From the NCBI GenBank assembly GCA_025937835.1, contig JAICQO010000007.1:62001-126000 (forward strand): a stretch of DNA of 64,000 nucleotides, in the 5' to 3' direction. Under the pieces are notes generated by a model. That model saw only the letters and a list, made by a program, of their open reading frames with translations, did no database searches and was not told the origin of the DNA. The translations under genes were made by a program, and so were the position numbers. This document shows, piece after piece, positions 25,360 through 33,954 of this stretch. The stretch comes from Polyangiaceae bacterium. Lineage in GTDB: Bacteria; Myxococcota_A; Polyangia; Polyangiales; Polyangiaceae. Each line of letters starts with the position of its first letter. The first letter of the stretch is position 1.

Positions 25360-26616
25360 TCAACCCCGCACCTGCCCTTCACCGAGCACGATCCATTTCT
25401 CCGTGGTCAGGCTCTCGAGGCCCATCGGGCCGTAAGCGTGGAGCTTCGACGTGGCGGTGCCGATCTCGCAGCCGAGACCGAGCTCCCCGCCGTCGTTGAG
25501 GCGCGTGGAAGCGTTGACGAGCACGCAGCTCGCGTCGACCTCGCGCAAAAAACGCTGCGCGTTGGCGTAGCTTCCAGTGCAGATCGACTCGGAGTGATTC
25601 GAGCCGTAACGCCCGATGTGCTCGAGCGCCGCGTCGAGGTCGGCGACCACGCGCACGGCCAGGACCTTGTCCAGAAACTCGCGGCCGAAATCATCGTCGG
25701 CGGCGGGACGAATCGCCGGCACGAGCTCGCGCGAACGCGGATCGCCGCGTAGCTCCACGCCCTGCTGGAGCAGCGCCGCTGCGACGCCCGGCAGCAAGCG
25801 CTCGGCGGCCTCGGCATGGACGAGCAGGCACTCGAGCGCGTTGCACGTCGCGGGCCGCTGCGCCTTGGCGTTGACGGCCAACGCGCTGGCCATCTCGAGC
25901 TCGGCGTCGCGATCGAGGAACAGGTGATTGACCCCCTGGTAGTGCTGAATCACCGGAACTCGCGCGTTCTCCGCCACGAAGCGCACCAGGCCCTCGCCGC
26001 CACGCGGGATCGCCAGATCGATGAGCCCGCTCAAGCTCAAGAGCTCTTTGACGGACTCGCGATCCGTCGCGGGCACGACCTGCACCGCTTCAGCGGGCAG
26101 CCCGGCCGCCGACAGCGCCGCGCCGAGGATTTGACCGAGCACCTGGTTGGTGTGGCCGGCCTCCTTGCCGCCGCGCAAGAGCACCGCGTTGCCCGACTTG
26201 AGGCACAGCGAGGCTGCGTCGATCGTCACGTTGGGACGCGACTCGTAGATCATCGCGATCACGCCGAGCGGCACGCGCTGGCGCCCGACCAGGATGCCGT
26301 TGGGACGACGTTGCATCGCGCCGCGGCTGCCGATCGGATCGGGCAGAGCGACCACCCGCTCGACGCCGCGCGCGGTGGCCTCGGTGATCTTCGGGTCCAT
26401 GCGCAGCCGATCGAGCATCGGCGCGCTCAGCTGGCCGCGGCCGGCCTCGAGGTCGCGGGCGTTGGCCTCCGCGATCTGTGCGCTCTCTGCTCGGAGCCGC
26501 TCCGCGACGTTGCGGAGCGCCCGATCTTTGGTCTCGCTCGATGCCAGCGCCATCGCGCGGGAGGCGCGCCGGGCGGCTTTCGCGAGCTCACTCACCGAAG
26601 AGGACATGCCCCTCAT
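25360..26616 (-). CDS. proA: Gamma-glutamyl phosphate reductase
   Basis: ProA reduces glutamyl-5-phosphate to the semialdehyde in proline synthesis. The 418-residue protein has the NADPH-binding VPLGVIAMIYESRPNVTIDAA region, the catalytic Cys in RPATCNALE and the C-terminal TRLNDGGELGLGCEIG motif. ATG 26616 is the longest start; ATG 26607 is three codons later. It leads the proA-rsfS-rlmH minus-strand group. Confidence 0.96.
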   Translation of the reverse strand: MRGMSSSVSELAKAARRASRAMALASSETKDRALRNVAERLRAESAQIAEANARDLEAGRGQLSAPMLDRLRMDPKITEATARGVERVVALPDPIGSRGAMQRRPNGILVGRQRVPLGVIAMIYESRPNVTIDAASLCLKSGNAVLLRGGKEAGHTNQVLGQILGAALSAAGLPAEAVQVVPATDRESVKELLSLSGLIDLAIPRGGEGLVRFVAENARVPVIQHYQGVNHLFLDRDAELEMASALAVNAKAQRPATCNALECLLVHAEAAERLLPGVAAALLQQGVELRGDPRSRELVPAIRPAADDDFGREFLDKVLAVRVVADLDAALEHIGRYGSNHSESICTGSYANAQRFLREVDASCVLVNASTRLNDGGELGLGCEIGTATSKLHAYGPMGLESLTTEKWIVLGEGQVRG

Positions 26617-26696
26617 TGTGCCAAAGGCCCACCGTCATTCCAGCGTGTTTGGCGGTTTTCCAAGCACTGCGTCCCCGCCATGACCCGCCCAATCGG

Positions 26697-26963
26697 CTAG
26701 TGACCGGTTCCGCCCGCCCCGCTCGCGGGCGGAAGTGCTGGCGCTGCGCCGCCCCCTCCCGAAGGCGCGCCGGCGACCGGTGCGGGCGATGCGGGAGCGA
26801 CGGGAGCGACGGGAGCGACGGTCTGCCCGCCGGCTCCGCCAGCACCTGCCGTCGCGTCGGCGGGCAAGCGGGGGGGTTCGTACTCCGGCGGCGGCAAGCC
26901 TTGCGGCAGCTGGGGCGCGCCGCAACCCAGCAGAAATGCGGCGAGCACGGCCGTGCGCGTCAC
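26697..26963 (-). CDS. Small Gly/Pro/Ala-rich lipoprotein
   Basis: The 88-residue product has a lipoprotein signal (AVLAAFLLGC) and a low-complexity mature part made of Pro, Ala, Gly and Val, including a VAP-VAP-VAP run coded by three 9-bp repeats (26795-26821). Its ATG overlaps the upstream stop (ATGA), so it is coupled to the gene before it. No known domain. Confidence 0.65.
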   Translation of the reverse strand: MTRTAVLAAFLLGCGAPQLPQGLPPPEYEPPRLPADATAGAGGAGGQTVAPVAPVAPASPAPVAGAPSGGGGAAPALPPASGAGGTGH

Positions 26964-27277
26964 AGCTCCACCGAGCCCGGATCCGCAGGCGGCGGGGGCA
27001 GCGCCGCGCCGCCGCCGCTGCCTCCGTGCACGCTCGGCGGACCGTCGGGATACGGGATGAAGTCGCCCCGGTCCGGATCACTGTCCTGAAATGCCGACGG
27101 ATCGGGGCGCGGGGCGCCGTCCGTCCCGGCGGCGAGCGCGCCGACTGCATGCGCCGCGGCGGACGGCAGCTCGGCCTTCGATACGGGCGGAGGCGGATCG
27201 GGCACCGGCGTCTGGCAGGCGACCAGCGCGATCACTCCCGAGAGTTTGGTGAGCTGCGACGACCAACGCATCTTCAA
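26960..27277 (-). CDS. Small lipoprotein
   Basis: A 105-residue protein with a lipoprotein signal ending at the Cys in LSGVIALVAC, followed by an Ala/Pro/Asp/Gly-rich, disordered-looking mature part. It is coupled on both sides by ATGA overlaps to the epimerase gene and to the next lipoprotein. No recognisable domain. Confidence 0.65.
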   Translation of the reverse strand: MKMRWSSQLTKLSGVIALVACQTPVPDPPPPVSKAELPSAAAHAVGALAAGTDGAPRPDPSAFQDSDPDRGDFIPYPDGPPSVHGGSGGGAALPPPPADPGSVEL

Positions 27278-28236
27278 TCGACCCAGCGCTCTTCATCCAC
27301 GGCCGACAGCGTCGCGCCCAGGTCGTGACGGGGAGCATAACAGAGCTCGCGGCGAGCGCGCGAGTCGTCCACCATGCACACGTAGCGGATGAAATCGAGC
27401 TCGGCGGCCGGGAACGAGGTCACCCGCCAGCGAAACAGCCGATCGACCGCGACGCGCGCCAGCCCGTGCGGCAAGGGCACGGTCTGCCGGCCGAGCAGCT
27501 CGATCGCCTGGGAGAGCGCCACTGGCGGCGGCCCCGAGATGTTGAAAATGCCGCGCGCGCCCGGCGAAAGCGCGCGCACGATCGCGGACACCACGTCGTC
27601 CTGATGCACGACCTGCATCATCGGATCGAAGCCGAGCAGCGTCGGGACGCGCTTCATGCGCAGGTAATTGCTGGGCGCGTTCTTGACCGTACCGAGGATG
27701 TGCGACGGGCGCAGGATCACCGTCTCGGTCGCCGGGTTCCGGTAGAAGAAGCCCTGGGCGAACAGGTCGAGCTCGACCAGATCCCGGATCTCGCTGAAGC
27801 GCCCGGCCGCGAGCAGCGGCGCGTCCTCGCCGAGCAGCTGCGGGTTGTCCGGGCGCGGGCCGTAGACGTTGGCGCTCGACAGCAACACGAGCTTCGGGAT
27901 CGCGAACTCTTCCACGCACTCGAAGAGCCGCCGCAAGGTCAGCATGTTCCAGCCGTGGTGGCGCTCGACGCGAGCCCGCGGATCGTGGAGCACGCCCAGG
28001 TGAACCACCGCCACGATCCCCGGGCGTTTCAGCAGATCGCGCACGCGCTTGCTGGCCAGGTCGAGCGCGTGGTGCTCGACGTCTGGCGGAAATCCGGACG
28101 ACTCGCGGTGATCGAGCCCGATCACGGGCATGGTGCGGTGGAGCGCGCGCACGAGCCGCCGCCCGAGCCGCCCGTCGGCCCCGGTCACCACCACTGCTCC
28201 CGGCAGCGGCTGCGCCGGCACCGGGTCGAGCGCCAT
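27274..28236 (-). CDS. NAD(P)-dependent epimerase/dehydratase (extended SDR)
   Basis: The 320-residue protein opens with the Rossmann motif VVVTGADGRLGRRLVRAL (GxxGxxG-type) and continues with VVHLGVLHDP and VLLSSANVYGPRP. The SDR Tyr-x3-Lys motif is not evident: the YGPRP Tyr is a separate conserved position, and the expected catalytic Tyr region reads SEIRDLVELDLF. The chemistry may therefore differ from a standard epimerase. ATG 28236 overlaps the acyltransferase stop by one base. Substrate unknown. Confidence 0.85.
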   Translation of the reverse strand: MALDPVPAQPLPGAVVVTGADGRLGRRLVRALHRTMPVIGLDHRESSGFPPDVEHHALDLASKRVRDLLKRPGIVAVVHLGVLHDPRARVERHHGWNMLTLRRLFECVEEFAIPKLVLLSSANVYGPRPDNPQLLGEDAPLLAAGRFSEIRDLVELDLFAQGFFYRNPATETVILRPSHILGTVKNAPSNYLRMKRVPTLLGFDPMMQVVHQDDVVSAIVRALSPGARGIFNISGPPPVALSQAIELLGRQTVPLPHGLARVAVDRLFRWRVTSFPAAELDFIRYVCMVDDSRARRELCYAPRHDLGATLSAVDEERWVD

Positions 28237-29156
28237 CAGAAGAACACTCCGCGTCGCTCGGAGAGCCCCTTGGCGAGCAAGTGCTGAATGCACTGACGTA
28301 CGAGCCAGACCTTGTCGGCGATCACCGCGTCGTCGTCGTCCGGATCGCCGTGGAAGCGCATCGGCTCACCGAAATGCAGACGGTACTTGGTCGGCAGGGG
28401 CAGCTGGCCCCCGGGCACCGCGAGCTGCGGGACCAGCGGAAAAACCGGGATATCGAGCGCCCGCGCCGCCCAGCTGAGATTGCCGAGGCTCACGTACTGC
28501 TCTTCCGCGCCGATCACCGCCACCGGCACGATCGGCGTCGCGGTCTCGATCGCGATCCGCATGAAGCCGAGCCCGAACTCTTCGAGCTGGTAGCGGCGGC
28601 TGAACGGCTTGGCGATGCCGCGCGTCCCTTCCGGGAACGCGAGCAAGAGCTCCTCCATTTCGAGCAGCCGCCGCGCGTTCTCGGGCACGCCGACGACCTG
28701 CCCGACGCGGCTGAAAAACGCCGATACGAAGGGCAAGGTCGGGATCCACTTGTCGACCATCGCGCGCGTCACGCGCGGCGGATTGGCGTCGAAAAACATG
28801 GCAGAGCCGAGGATCGCCGCGTCGATCGGCACCTGGCCCGAGTGGTTCGCGATCAGCAGCACGCGGCCCTTCGGCACGTTCTCGATGCCGAAGACCTCGG
28901 TCCGAAAGTAGAGCCGATGAAAGAACGCGCAGACCGTGGCGGCCCGCCGCGCCGTCACGGTCTCGAGGCCGAACGGATCCGGCGCCACCCGGTAGCGCTC
29001 TTCGAGGGTCGCGACGCGCTCCTCGAAGTCGGGGCCGAGCACCTTGCGCCCGATCTCGTCGGCCACCCGCCGGGCGCCCTGATAGAGGCGCGCGAGCAAC
29101 AGACTGCCCGCGGAAGCACCGTCCTGGATGCGTACCAGCGCCGTTTTGGGGTCCAT
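28236..29156 (-). CDS. Lysophospholipid acyltransferase-family protein (PlsC-like)
   Basis: The protein has the glycerolipid acyltransferase motifs LLIANHSGQVPIDA (motif I, with a longer His-to-Asp spacing than the classic NHxxxxD) and LLAFPEGTRGIAKPF (motif III), then IVPVAVIGAEE. It should transfer an acyl group to a lysolipid or similar acceptor at the inner membrane. ATG 29156 gives 306 residues; ATG 29168 is four codons upstream. It is the first gene of a four-gene minus-strand operon. Confidence 0.85.
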   Translation of the reverse strand: MDPKTALVRIQDGASAGSLLLARLYQGARRVADEIGRKVLGPDFEERVATLEERYRVAPDPFGLETVTARRAATVCAFFHRLYFRTEVFGIENVPKGRVLLIANHSGQVPIDAAILGSAMFFDANPPRVTRAMVDKWIPTLPFVSAFFSRVGQVVGVPENARRLLEMEELLLAFPEGTRGIAKPFSRRYQLEEFGLGFMRIAIETATPIVPVAVIGAEEQYVSLGNLSWAARALDIPVFPLVPQLAVPGGQLPLPTKYRLHFGEPMRFHGDPDDDDAVIADKVWLVRQCIQHLLAKGLSERRGVFF

Positions 29157-29263
29157 GCCGCGCCGCATCCTTAGCAGGAACCGCGGGTAGTTCCGAGACC
29201 GACTCGATTCCGATGACCGTGGAATTGCGGGCCCGGCGACCGGTCGCCTCCGCAGGTCCACGT

Positions 29264-29287
29264 TTTCGTCACAGGAAGTTCACGAAA
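29264..29287. promoter_or_regulatory. Inverted/direct-repeat element before the pst operon
   Basis: TTTCGT (29264-29269) and ACGAAA (29282-29287) are exact inverted repeats 12 bp apart, and within them GTCAC and TTCAC form a loose direct repeat about 11 bp apart. It lies 37 bp before the PhoU-fusion start, where a Pho box or other operator would sit. The match to known Pho boxes is weak. Confidence 0.3.
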
Positions 29288-29323
29288 GGGGCCAGCCTCG
29301 GAGGGTACTAGGAGGGCGCCAAC

Positions 29324-30427
29324 GTGACCCCGTCCCACTTCGAAGAGACCCTGCAGCGAGACATCCAGCGCATCCGCGGCAAGGTTCGGGAAATGGCCTC
29401 GCTGGCGATCCTGTCCTTGAACGGGTCGATGGCGGCGCTGGCTCAGAAGAACCGCCAGCTCGCCTACTCCGTGATCCTGCGCGACCAACGGATCGACGAG
29501 CTCGAGAAGGAGATCGACCGGCTGTGCCTCGAGTTCATCGTGCGCCAGCAGCCGGTGGCAGGGACGCTGCGCTTCACGTACGCGGCGATCAAGATCAACT
29601 CCGACCTCGAGCGCGTCGGCGACTACGCCGAAAGCATGGCGCGCCAGGTCTTGAGCCTCGAAGGCGTGGAGGTGGACGTGCCGATCGAGCGCTTCGACGA
29701 GATCGCCGGGCACGCGATCCCGATGCTGCACGACGCAGTCGAAGCCTTCGTCACCCAGGACACGGCCCTCGCCAAGCGGGCCATGGAAGCCGAGGAAATC
29801 GTCGACAAGCAGCGCCACGCGCTGAACGCCGAGCTCGTCCAGCTGCGGCAGGAGCACAAGATCCCGCTCGAGTCGCTGGCGCCGCTGATGTCGATCGTGA
29901 ATCGCCTCGAGCGCGTCGGCGATCAGGCCAAGGCCATCTGTCAGGAAGTCCTGTACATGTGCACGGGCGAGTACACGAAGCACTCGGGCAGCGAGATGTT
30001 CCGCGTGCTTTTCGTGGACGAGCACAACTCGTGCCGCAGTCAGATGGCCGAAGCCATCGGCAACGCGCTCGGGCAGCCGAAGTTCGTGTTCTCGAGCGCC
30101 GGCCTCACGCGCAGCTCGCTCGATCAGACCGCCGCCAATTTCCTGGCCGGCAAGGGGATGGATCTGTCGCGCCACACCTCGAAGGGCATCGACCAGATCC
30201 CGCACCTCGACCAGTACCAGATCCTGGTCGCGCTCGCGAAAGAGGCCAAGTCGATCTTTCCGCCGCCGCCGACCAAGGCGGTGTGCCTCGACTGGTCGAC
30301 GCGCGACCCCTCGACCGTGCAGGGCACTGCCGCCGAGGTAAACGCGGCCTACGAAGAGACGTACCAGTTCTTGCGCGGGCACATCCGCGACCTGGTCGAA
30401 GCGATCCTCGGAGACAAGATCGAATGA
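29324..30427 (+). CDS. PhoU fused to a catalytically altered low-MW phosphatase/ArsC-like domain
   Basis: Residues 1-215 are PhoU, with two three-helix bundles and the metal-binding type motifs INSDLERVGDYAESMA and VNRLERVGDQAKAICQ. Residues 226-367 resemble low-molecular-weight tyrosine phosphatase/arsenate reductase: VLFVDEHNSCRSQMAEA, then FSSAG and a late LDWSTRDPS. In active enzymes the P-loop is C-x5-R; here position 232 is Asp instead of Cys, and a Cys appears at 237 just before Arg238. PhoU restrains the Pst transporter and the PhoR kinase. The start is GTG 29324. It overlaps pstS by 4 bp. Confidence 0.9.
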   Translation: MTPSHFEETLQRDIQRIRGKVREMASLAILSLNGSMAALAQKNRQLAYSVILRDQRIDELEKEIDRLCLEFIVRQQPVAGTLRFTYAAIKINSDLERVGDYAESMARQVLSLEGVEVDVPIERFDEIAGHAIPMLHDAVEAFVTQDTALAKRAMEAEEIVDKQRHALNAELVQLRQEHKIPLESLAPLMSIVNRLERVGDQAKAICQEVLYMCTGEYTKHSGSEMFRVLFVDEHNSCRSQMAEAIGNALGQPKFVFSSAGLTRSSLDQTAANFLAGKGMDLSRHTSKGIDQIPHLDQYQILVALAKEAKSIFPPPPTKAVCLDWSTRDPSTVQGTAAEVNAAYEETYQFLRGHIRDLVEAILGDKIE

Positions 30428-31311
30428 GTCGCCTCCGGCTCTCGCTGCTGTGCCTGTCGCTCGCGACGCTCTCGGCTGCGGGTTGCAAGAAGACGCAAGA
30501 GGCCGGCGCCGGCCAGGGTCTGCGCATTCAGGATATCGGGTCGGACACGATGGTGAACCTCGCCCAGGCCTGGGCCGAGGCCTACGCCGCGGTTCACCCC
30601 GAGGTCTCGGTCGAGGTCTCGGGCGGCGGCTCGGGCGTGGGCATCGCGGCGCTGATCAACGGCACCGCCGACATCGCCAACGCCAGCCGACAGCTCGAGC
30701 CCGCGGAGCTCGAGCGCGCCAGGCAGGCACGGCGAGAGCCGATCGAGCACATCGTCGGCTTCGACGGGCTCGCGATCTACGTCCACAAGAACAACCCCCT
30801 CGAGCAGATCAGCATCGAACAGCTGTCGCAGATTTACGCGGAGAACGGCAAAATCGACAGCTGGTCCGAGCTCGGGGTGAAGGTGCCCGGCGCCAAAAGC
30901 GACGAGATCGTGCGCGTCAGCCGTCAGAACAACTCCGGCACGTACGCTTACTTCCGCGAGCACGTGGTCGGGAAGAAGAGCGATTTCAAGTTCGGCTCGC
31001 TCGACATGAACGGCTCGAAGGAGGTCGTCGAGCTCGTCGGCAGGACGCCCGGAGCGATCGGCTACAGCGGCTTCGGCTACGCCACCTCCGCGGTGAAATT
31101 CCTTCGCGTCTCGAAGACCAAGGACGGACCCGGCGTGCTCCCCAGTCTGCAGACGGTGCAGGACAAGAGCTACCCGATTTCTCGACCCATGTTCATGTTC
31201 ACTCCTCCGAACCCGGCCCGGCACGTGACCGACTATTTGAGCTGGATCACCTCCGGCGCCGGGCAAAAAATCGTCGAAGCCACCGGCTACGTTCCGCTGT
31301 CGAAGGGCTGA
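30424..31311 (+). CDS. pstS: Phosphate ABC transporter substrate-binding lipoprotein
   Basis: The 295-residue protein has a lipoprotein signal (LSAAGC) and a PstS fold: IQDIGSDTMVNLAQAWAEAY, VEVSGGGSGVGIAALINGTADIA, VSRQNNSGTYAYF and PGAIGYSGFGYA are the phosphate-binding segments. It captures phosphate in the periplasm for PstCA. The ATG overlaps the stop of the PhoU fusion (ATGA). Confidence 0.95.
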   Translation: MSRLRLSLLCLSLATLSAAGCKKTQEAGAGQGLRIQDIGSDTMVNLAQAWAEAYAAVHPEVSVEVSGGGSGVGIAALINGTADIANASRQLEPAELERARQARREPIEHIVGFDGLAIYVHKNNPLEQISIEQLSQIYAENGKIDSWSELGVKVPGAKSDEIVRVSRQNNSGTYAYFREHVVGKKSDFKFGSLDMNGSKEVVELVGRTPGAIGYSGFGYATSAVKFLRVSKTKDGPGVLPSLQTVQDKSYPISRPMFMFTPPNPARHVTDYLSWITSGAGQKIVEATGYVPLSKG

Positions 31312-31319
31312 ATCCGCCG

Positions 31320-32288
31320 ATGGAAGAGGACGCGATCAAGGTCTCGCCCACGAGCACGGAGCTCGCGGAAGCGACGCCGAGCGGCCCCGAACCGCCGTGG
31401 CGCCGCCGCCCGCTCGAGGCCTATGCCGAGCTCGCGCTCGAATGGTTGATCCGGCTGTGCGGCGTGAGCGCGATCCTGTTCGTGTTCGGGATCTTCTTCT
31501 TCGTGTTCCGCGAGGGCGCGGGCATGCTGTTCGGAAAGCTGGATCTGCTACGCTTTCTGTTCACGAAGGAGTGGTATCCGACCTCGCTCAGCAACGTGCG
31601 CTACGGCGTGCTGGCGCTGATCATCGGCACCGGCAGCGTGACCGTGCTGGCGATGGCGATCGCCGTCCCGTTCGGGCTCGGCGCCGCGATCTTCGTCTCC
31701 GAGTTCTGCAGCGGCCGCGTCAAGGAGACCCTCAAGATCGTGATCGAGCTGCTCGCCGCGATCCCCTCCGTGGTCTGGGGTTTCATCGGCATTTCGGTGA
31801 TGAACCCGCTGATCCAGGAGCTGTTCGACGCCAGCATCGGCCTGAACGTGTTGAACGGCGCGCTGCTGCTCGCGCTGATGAGCGTGCCGATCATGGTCAG
31901 CATCGGCGAGGACGCCTTGAAGGCCGTGCCCGACTCGCACCGTGAGGCCGCGCTCGCGCTCGGCTCCACGCGCTGGCAGACCATCTACCGCGTGCTCTTG
32001 CCGTCGGCGAAGAACGGCCTGTTGGCGGCGGTGTTGCTGGGAGTGGGCCGGGCCGTCGGCGAGACGATGGCGGTGTTGATGGCGACCGGCCACTCCTTGA
32101 ACATCCCGCGCAGCGTGCTCGACCCGGTGCGCACGCTCACGGCGACGATCGCCGCCGAGCTCGGCGAGGCGTCGGTCGGGTCCGACCACTATCAGGTGCT
32201 GTTCGTGATCGGCATTCTGCTGTTCACCATCACCTTCTTCGTGAATCTCGCAGCTGACCTCGTGGTCAAGGGGATCAAGAAGCAATGA
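31320..32288 (+). CDS. pstC: Phosphate ABC transporter permease PstC
   Basis: A 322-residue permease with about six helices and the BPD_transp_1 EAA loop REAALALGSTRWQTIYRVLLPSA. The core IELLAAIPSVVWGFIGI and GRAVGETMAVLMATG are typical of PstC. An acidic N-terminal cytoplasmic stretch of about 40 residues precedes helix 1. It overlaps pstA by 4 bp. Confidence 0.95.
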   Translation: MEEDAIKVSPTSTELAEATPSGPEPPWRRRPLEAYAELALEWLIRLCGVSAILFVFGIFFFVFREGAGMLFGKLDLLRFLFTKEWYPTSLSNVRYGVLALIIGTGSVTVLAMAIAVPFGLGAAIFVSEFCSGRVKETLKIVIELLAAIPSVVWGFIGISVMNPLIQELFDASIGLNVLNGALLLALMSVPIMVSIGEDALKAVPDSHREAALALGSTRWQTIYRVLLPSAKNGLLAAVLLGVGRAVGETMAVLMATGHSLNIPRSVLDPVRTLTATIAAELGEASVGSDHYQVLFVIGILLFTITFFVNLAADLVVKGIKKQ

Positions 32289-33175
32289 CCACCTTCGCCG
32301 AGACCCCGTTCGTGCGCGCCAGAAAGCGCAACGAGCTTTTCGCGAAGCTCGTGTTCGGCGCGATGGCGGCGCTGCTCGTGACGCCGCTGTTGTCGATCGT
32401 GGCTTACCTGGTGATCCAGGGCGCGCCGCTCTTGTCGCTGGATTTTTTGGTCTCGAACCCGTCGAACGGGATGCGGGCGGGGGGGATCTGGTCCGCGCTG
32501 CTCGGCACGATCTACCTCGTGACCCTGTCCCTGTTGATCGCCGCGCCGATCGGCGTGCTGGCGGCTGTCTATCTGAACGAATACGCCGAAGACAACTGGT
32601 TCACGCGCGTGATCAACCTCGCGGTCGTGAACCTGGCGGGCGTGCCCAGCATCGTGCACGCGCTGTTCGGCCTCGGCGCCTTCGTGCTGGCAGCGGGCAT
32701 CGGGCGCTCGGTGCTCGCGGCGTCGCTGACGCTGTCGATCATGACGCTGCCCGTGATCATCGCCAGCACCAAGGAGGCGCTCTCGTCCGTCCCCCGCGCG
32801 TTCCGCGAGGCGTGCTGGAACGTCGGCGCCACGCGCTGGCAAACGATCCGCGGCATCGTCCTGCCGAACTCGGTGAGTGGGATCCTGACCGGCGTGATCC
32901 TGCAGGTTTCCCGCAGCGCGGGCGAAACGGCCCCGGTGATGTTCACGGGTGCGATCTTCTTCCGGCCCATCCCCGAGGGCGACCCCTTCGCCTATTCGAT
33001 CTTCGACCAGTGCATGGCGCTGTCGATGCATCTGTTTTCAGTGACGACCCAGGTCAACGGCGCGCCGCCCGCCCTGCCCTACGCGACGGCGGTGGTGCTG
33101 CTGGGCACCGTATTGGCCGTGAACGCCACCGCCATCGGCCTGCGCGTGTACCTGCGGTCGAGGAAGAAGTGGTGA
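32285..33175 (+). CDS. pstA: Phosphate ABC transporter permease PstA
   Basis: A 296-residue permease partner of PstC, with six helices and the EAA loop REACWNVGATRWQTIRGIVLP. The segment NLAGVPSIVHALFGLG and the conserved RSAGETAPVMFTGAIFF identify PstA. Its ATG overlaps pstC and its stop overlaps the GTG of the first pstB. Confidence 0.95.
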   Translation: MTTFAETPFVRARKRNELFAKLVFGAMAALLVTPLLSIVAYLVIQGAPLLSLDFLVSNPSNGMRAGGIWSALLGTIYLVTLSLLIAAPIGVLAAVYLNEYAEDNWFTRVINLAVVNLAGVPSIVHALFGLGAFVLAAGIGRSVLAASLTLSIMTLPVIIASTKEALSSVPRAFREACWNVGATRWQTIRGIVLPNSVSGILTGVILQVSRSAGETAPVMFTGAIFFRPIPEGDPFAYSIFDQCMALSMHLFSVTTQVNGAPPALPYATAVVLLGTVLAVNATAIGLRVYLRSRKKW

Positions 33176-33954
33176 GCGGCTTGGTCAGCGCGAGCGCGCC
33201 CCCGCCCAAGATCGAGGTCTCCGGCCTCGAGCTCTACTACGGCAAGAAGCGCGCGATCCACGGCATCTCCTTCGAGGTGAAAGCGCACGAGATCTTCGCG
33301 GTGATCGGCCCCGCGCAGTCCGGCAAGAGCAGCTTGCTCCGCTGCCTGAACCGCACCATCGAGTTCGTCCCCGGCGCGCAAATTCGCGGAAAAATCGCGG
33401 TAGACGGCCAGGACACGGCGCGCGTGAAGAACGTGTTCGAGCTCAGGCGGCGGATCGGCATGGTCGCTCCCCTGCCCGTCGGGTTGCCGCTCAGCATTCA
33501 CGACAACGTGGCGTTCGCTCCGCGCGCCGCCGGCCTTCGTGATCCGAAGAAGCTCGAGGAGCTGGTCGAGCGCTGCTTGCGCCAGGCCGCGCTCTGGGAC
33601 GAGGTCAAAGATCGGCTGCACAGCCTCGGCACCAAGCTCTCCGGTGGACAACAGCAGCGCTTGACGATCGCGCGCGCTCTCTCGCACCGGCCCGAGATCC
33701 TCTGCCTCGACGAGTTTTCGATCGCGATCGACCCCGTGACCACGATGCGCATCGAGGACGTGCTCAAGGAGCTGCGTCGCGAGATGACGATCGTGCTGGT
33801 CACGAACTTGGTCCAGCAAGCGCGCAGGCTCGCCGATCGCACGCTCTTCCTGTGGAACGGCGAGGTCGTCGAGTGCGACCGAAATGACGTGATTTTCTCG
33901 GAAAAACCCGGAAATCGGAAGACCTACGAGTACGTGAACGGAACGTTCGGATGA
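33172..33954 (+). CDS. pstB: PstB-like ATPase 1 (keeps LSGGQ, lacks switch His and Q-loop Gln)
   Basis: A 260-residue phosphate-transporter ATPase. Walker A is GPAQSGKSS (46-54, Lys52), the signature LSGGQ is intact (156-160) and Walker B is ILCLDE (Asp180, Glu181). The switch histidine is Asn212 (VTNLVQQA in place of VTHN) and the Q-loop Gln is replaced by Pro100 (MVAP in place of MVFQ). It overlaps the second ATPase by 4 bp. Together with ATPase 2 it is predicted to form a heterodimer whose ATP site built on its own Walker motifs is degenerate. Confidence 0.93.
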   Translation: MSGLVSASAPPPKIEVSGLELYYGKKRAIHGISFEVKAHEIFAVIGPAQSGKSSLLRCLNRTIEFVPGAQIRGKIAVDGQDTARVKNVFELRRRIGMVAPLPVGLPLSIHDNVAFAPRAAGLRDPKKLEELVERCLRQAALWDEVKDRLHSLGTKLSGGQQQRLTIARALSHRPEILCLDEFSIAIDPVTTMRIEDVLKELRREMTIVLVTNLVQQARRLADRTLFLWNGEVVECDRNDVIFSEKPGNRKTYEYVNGTFG

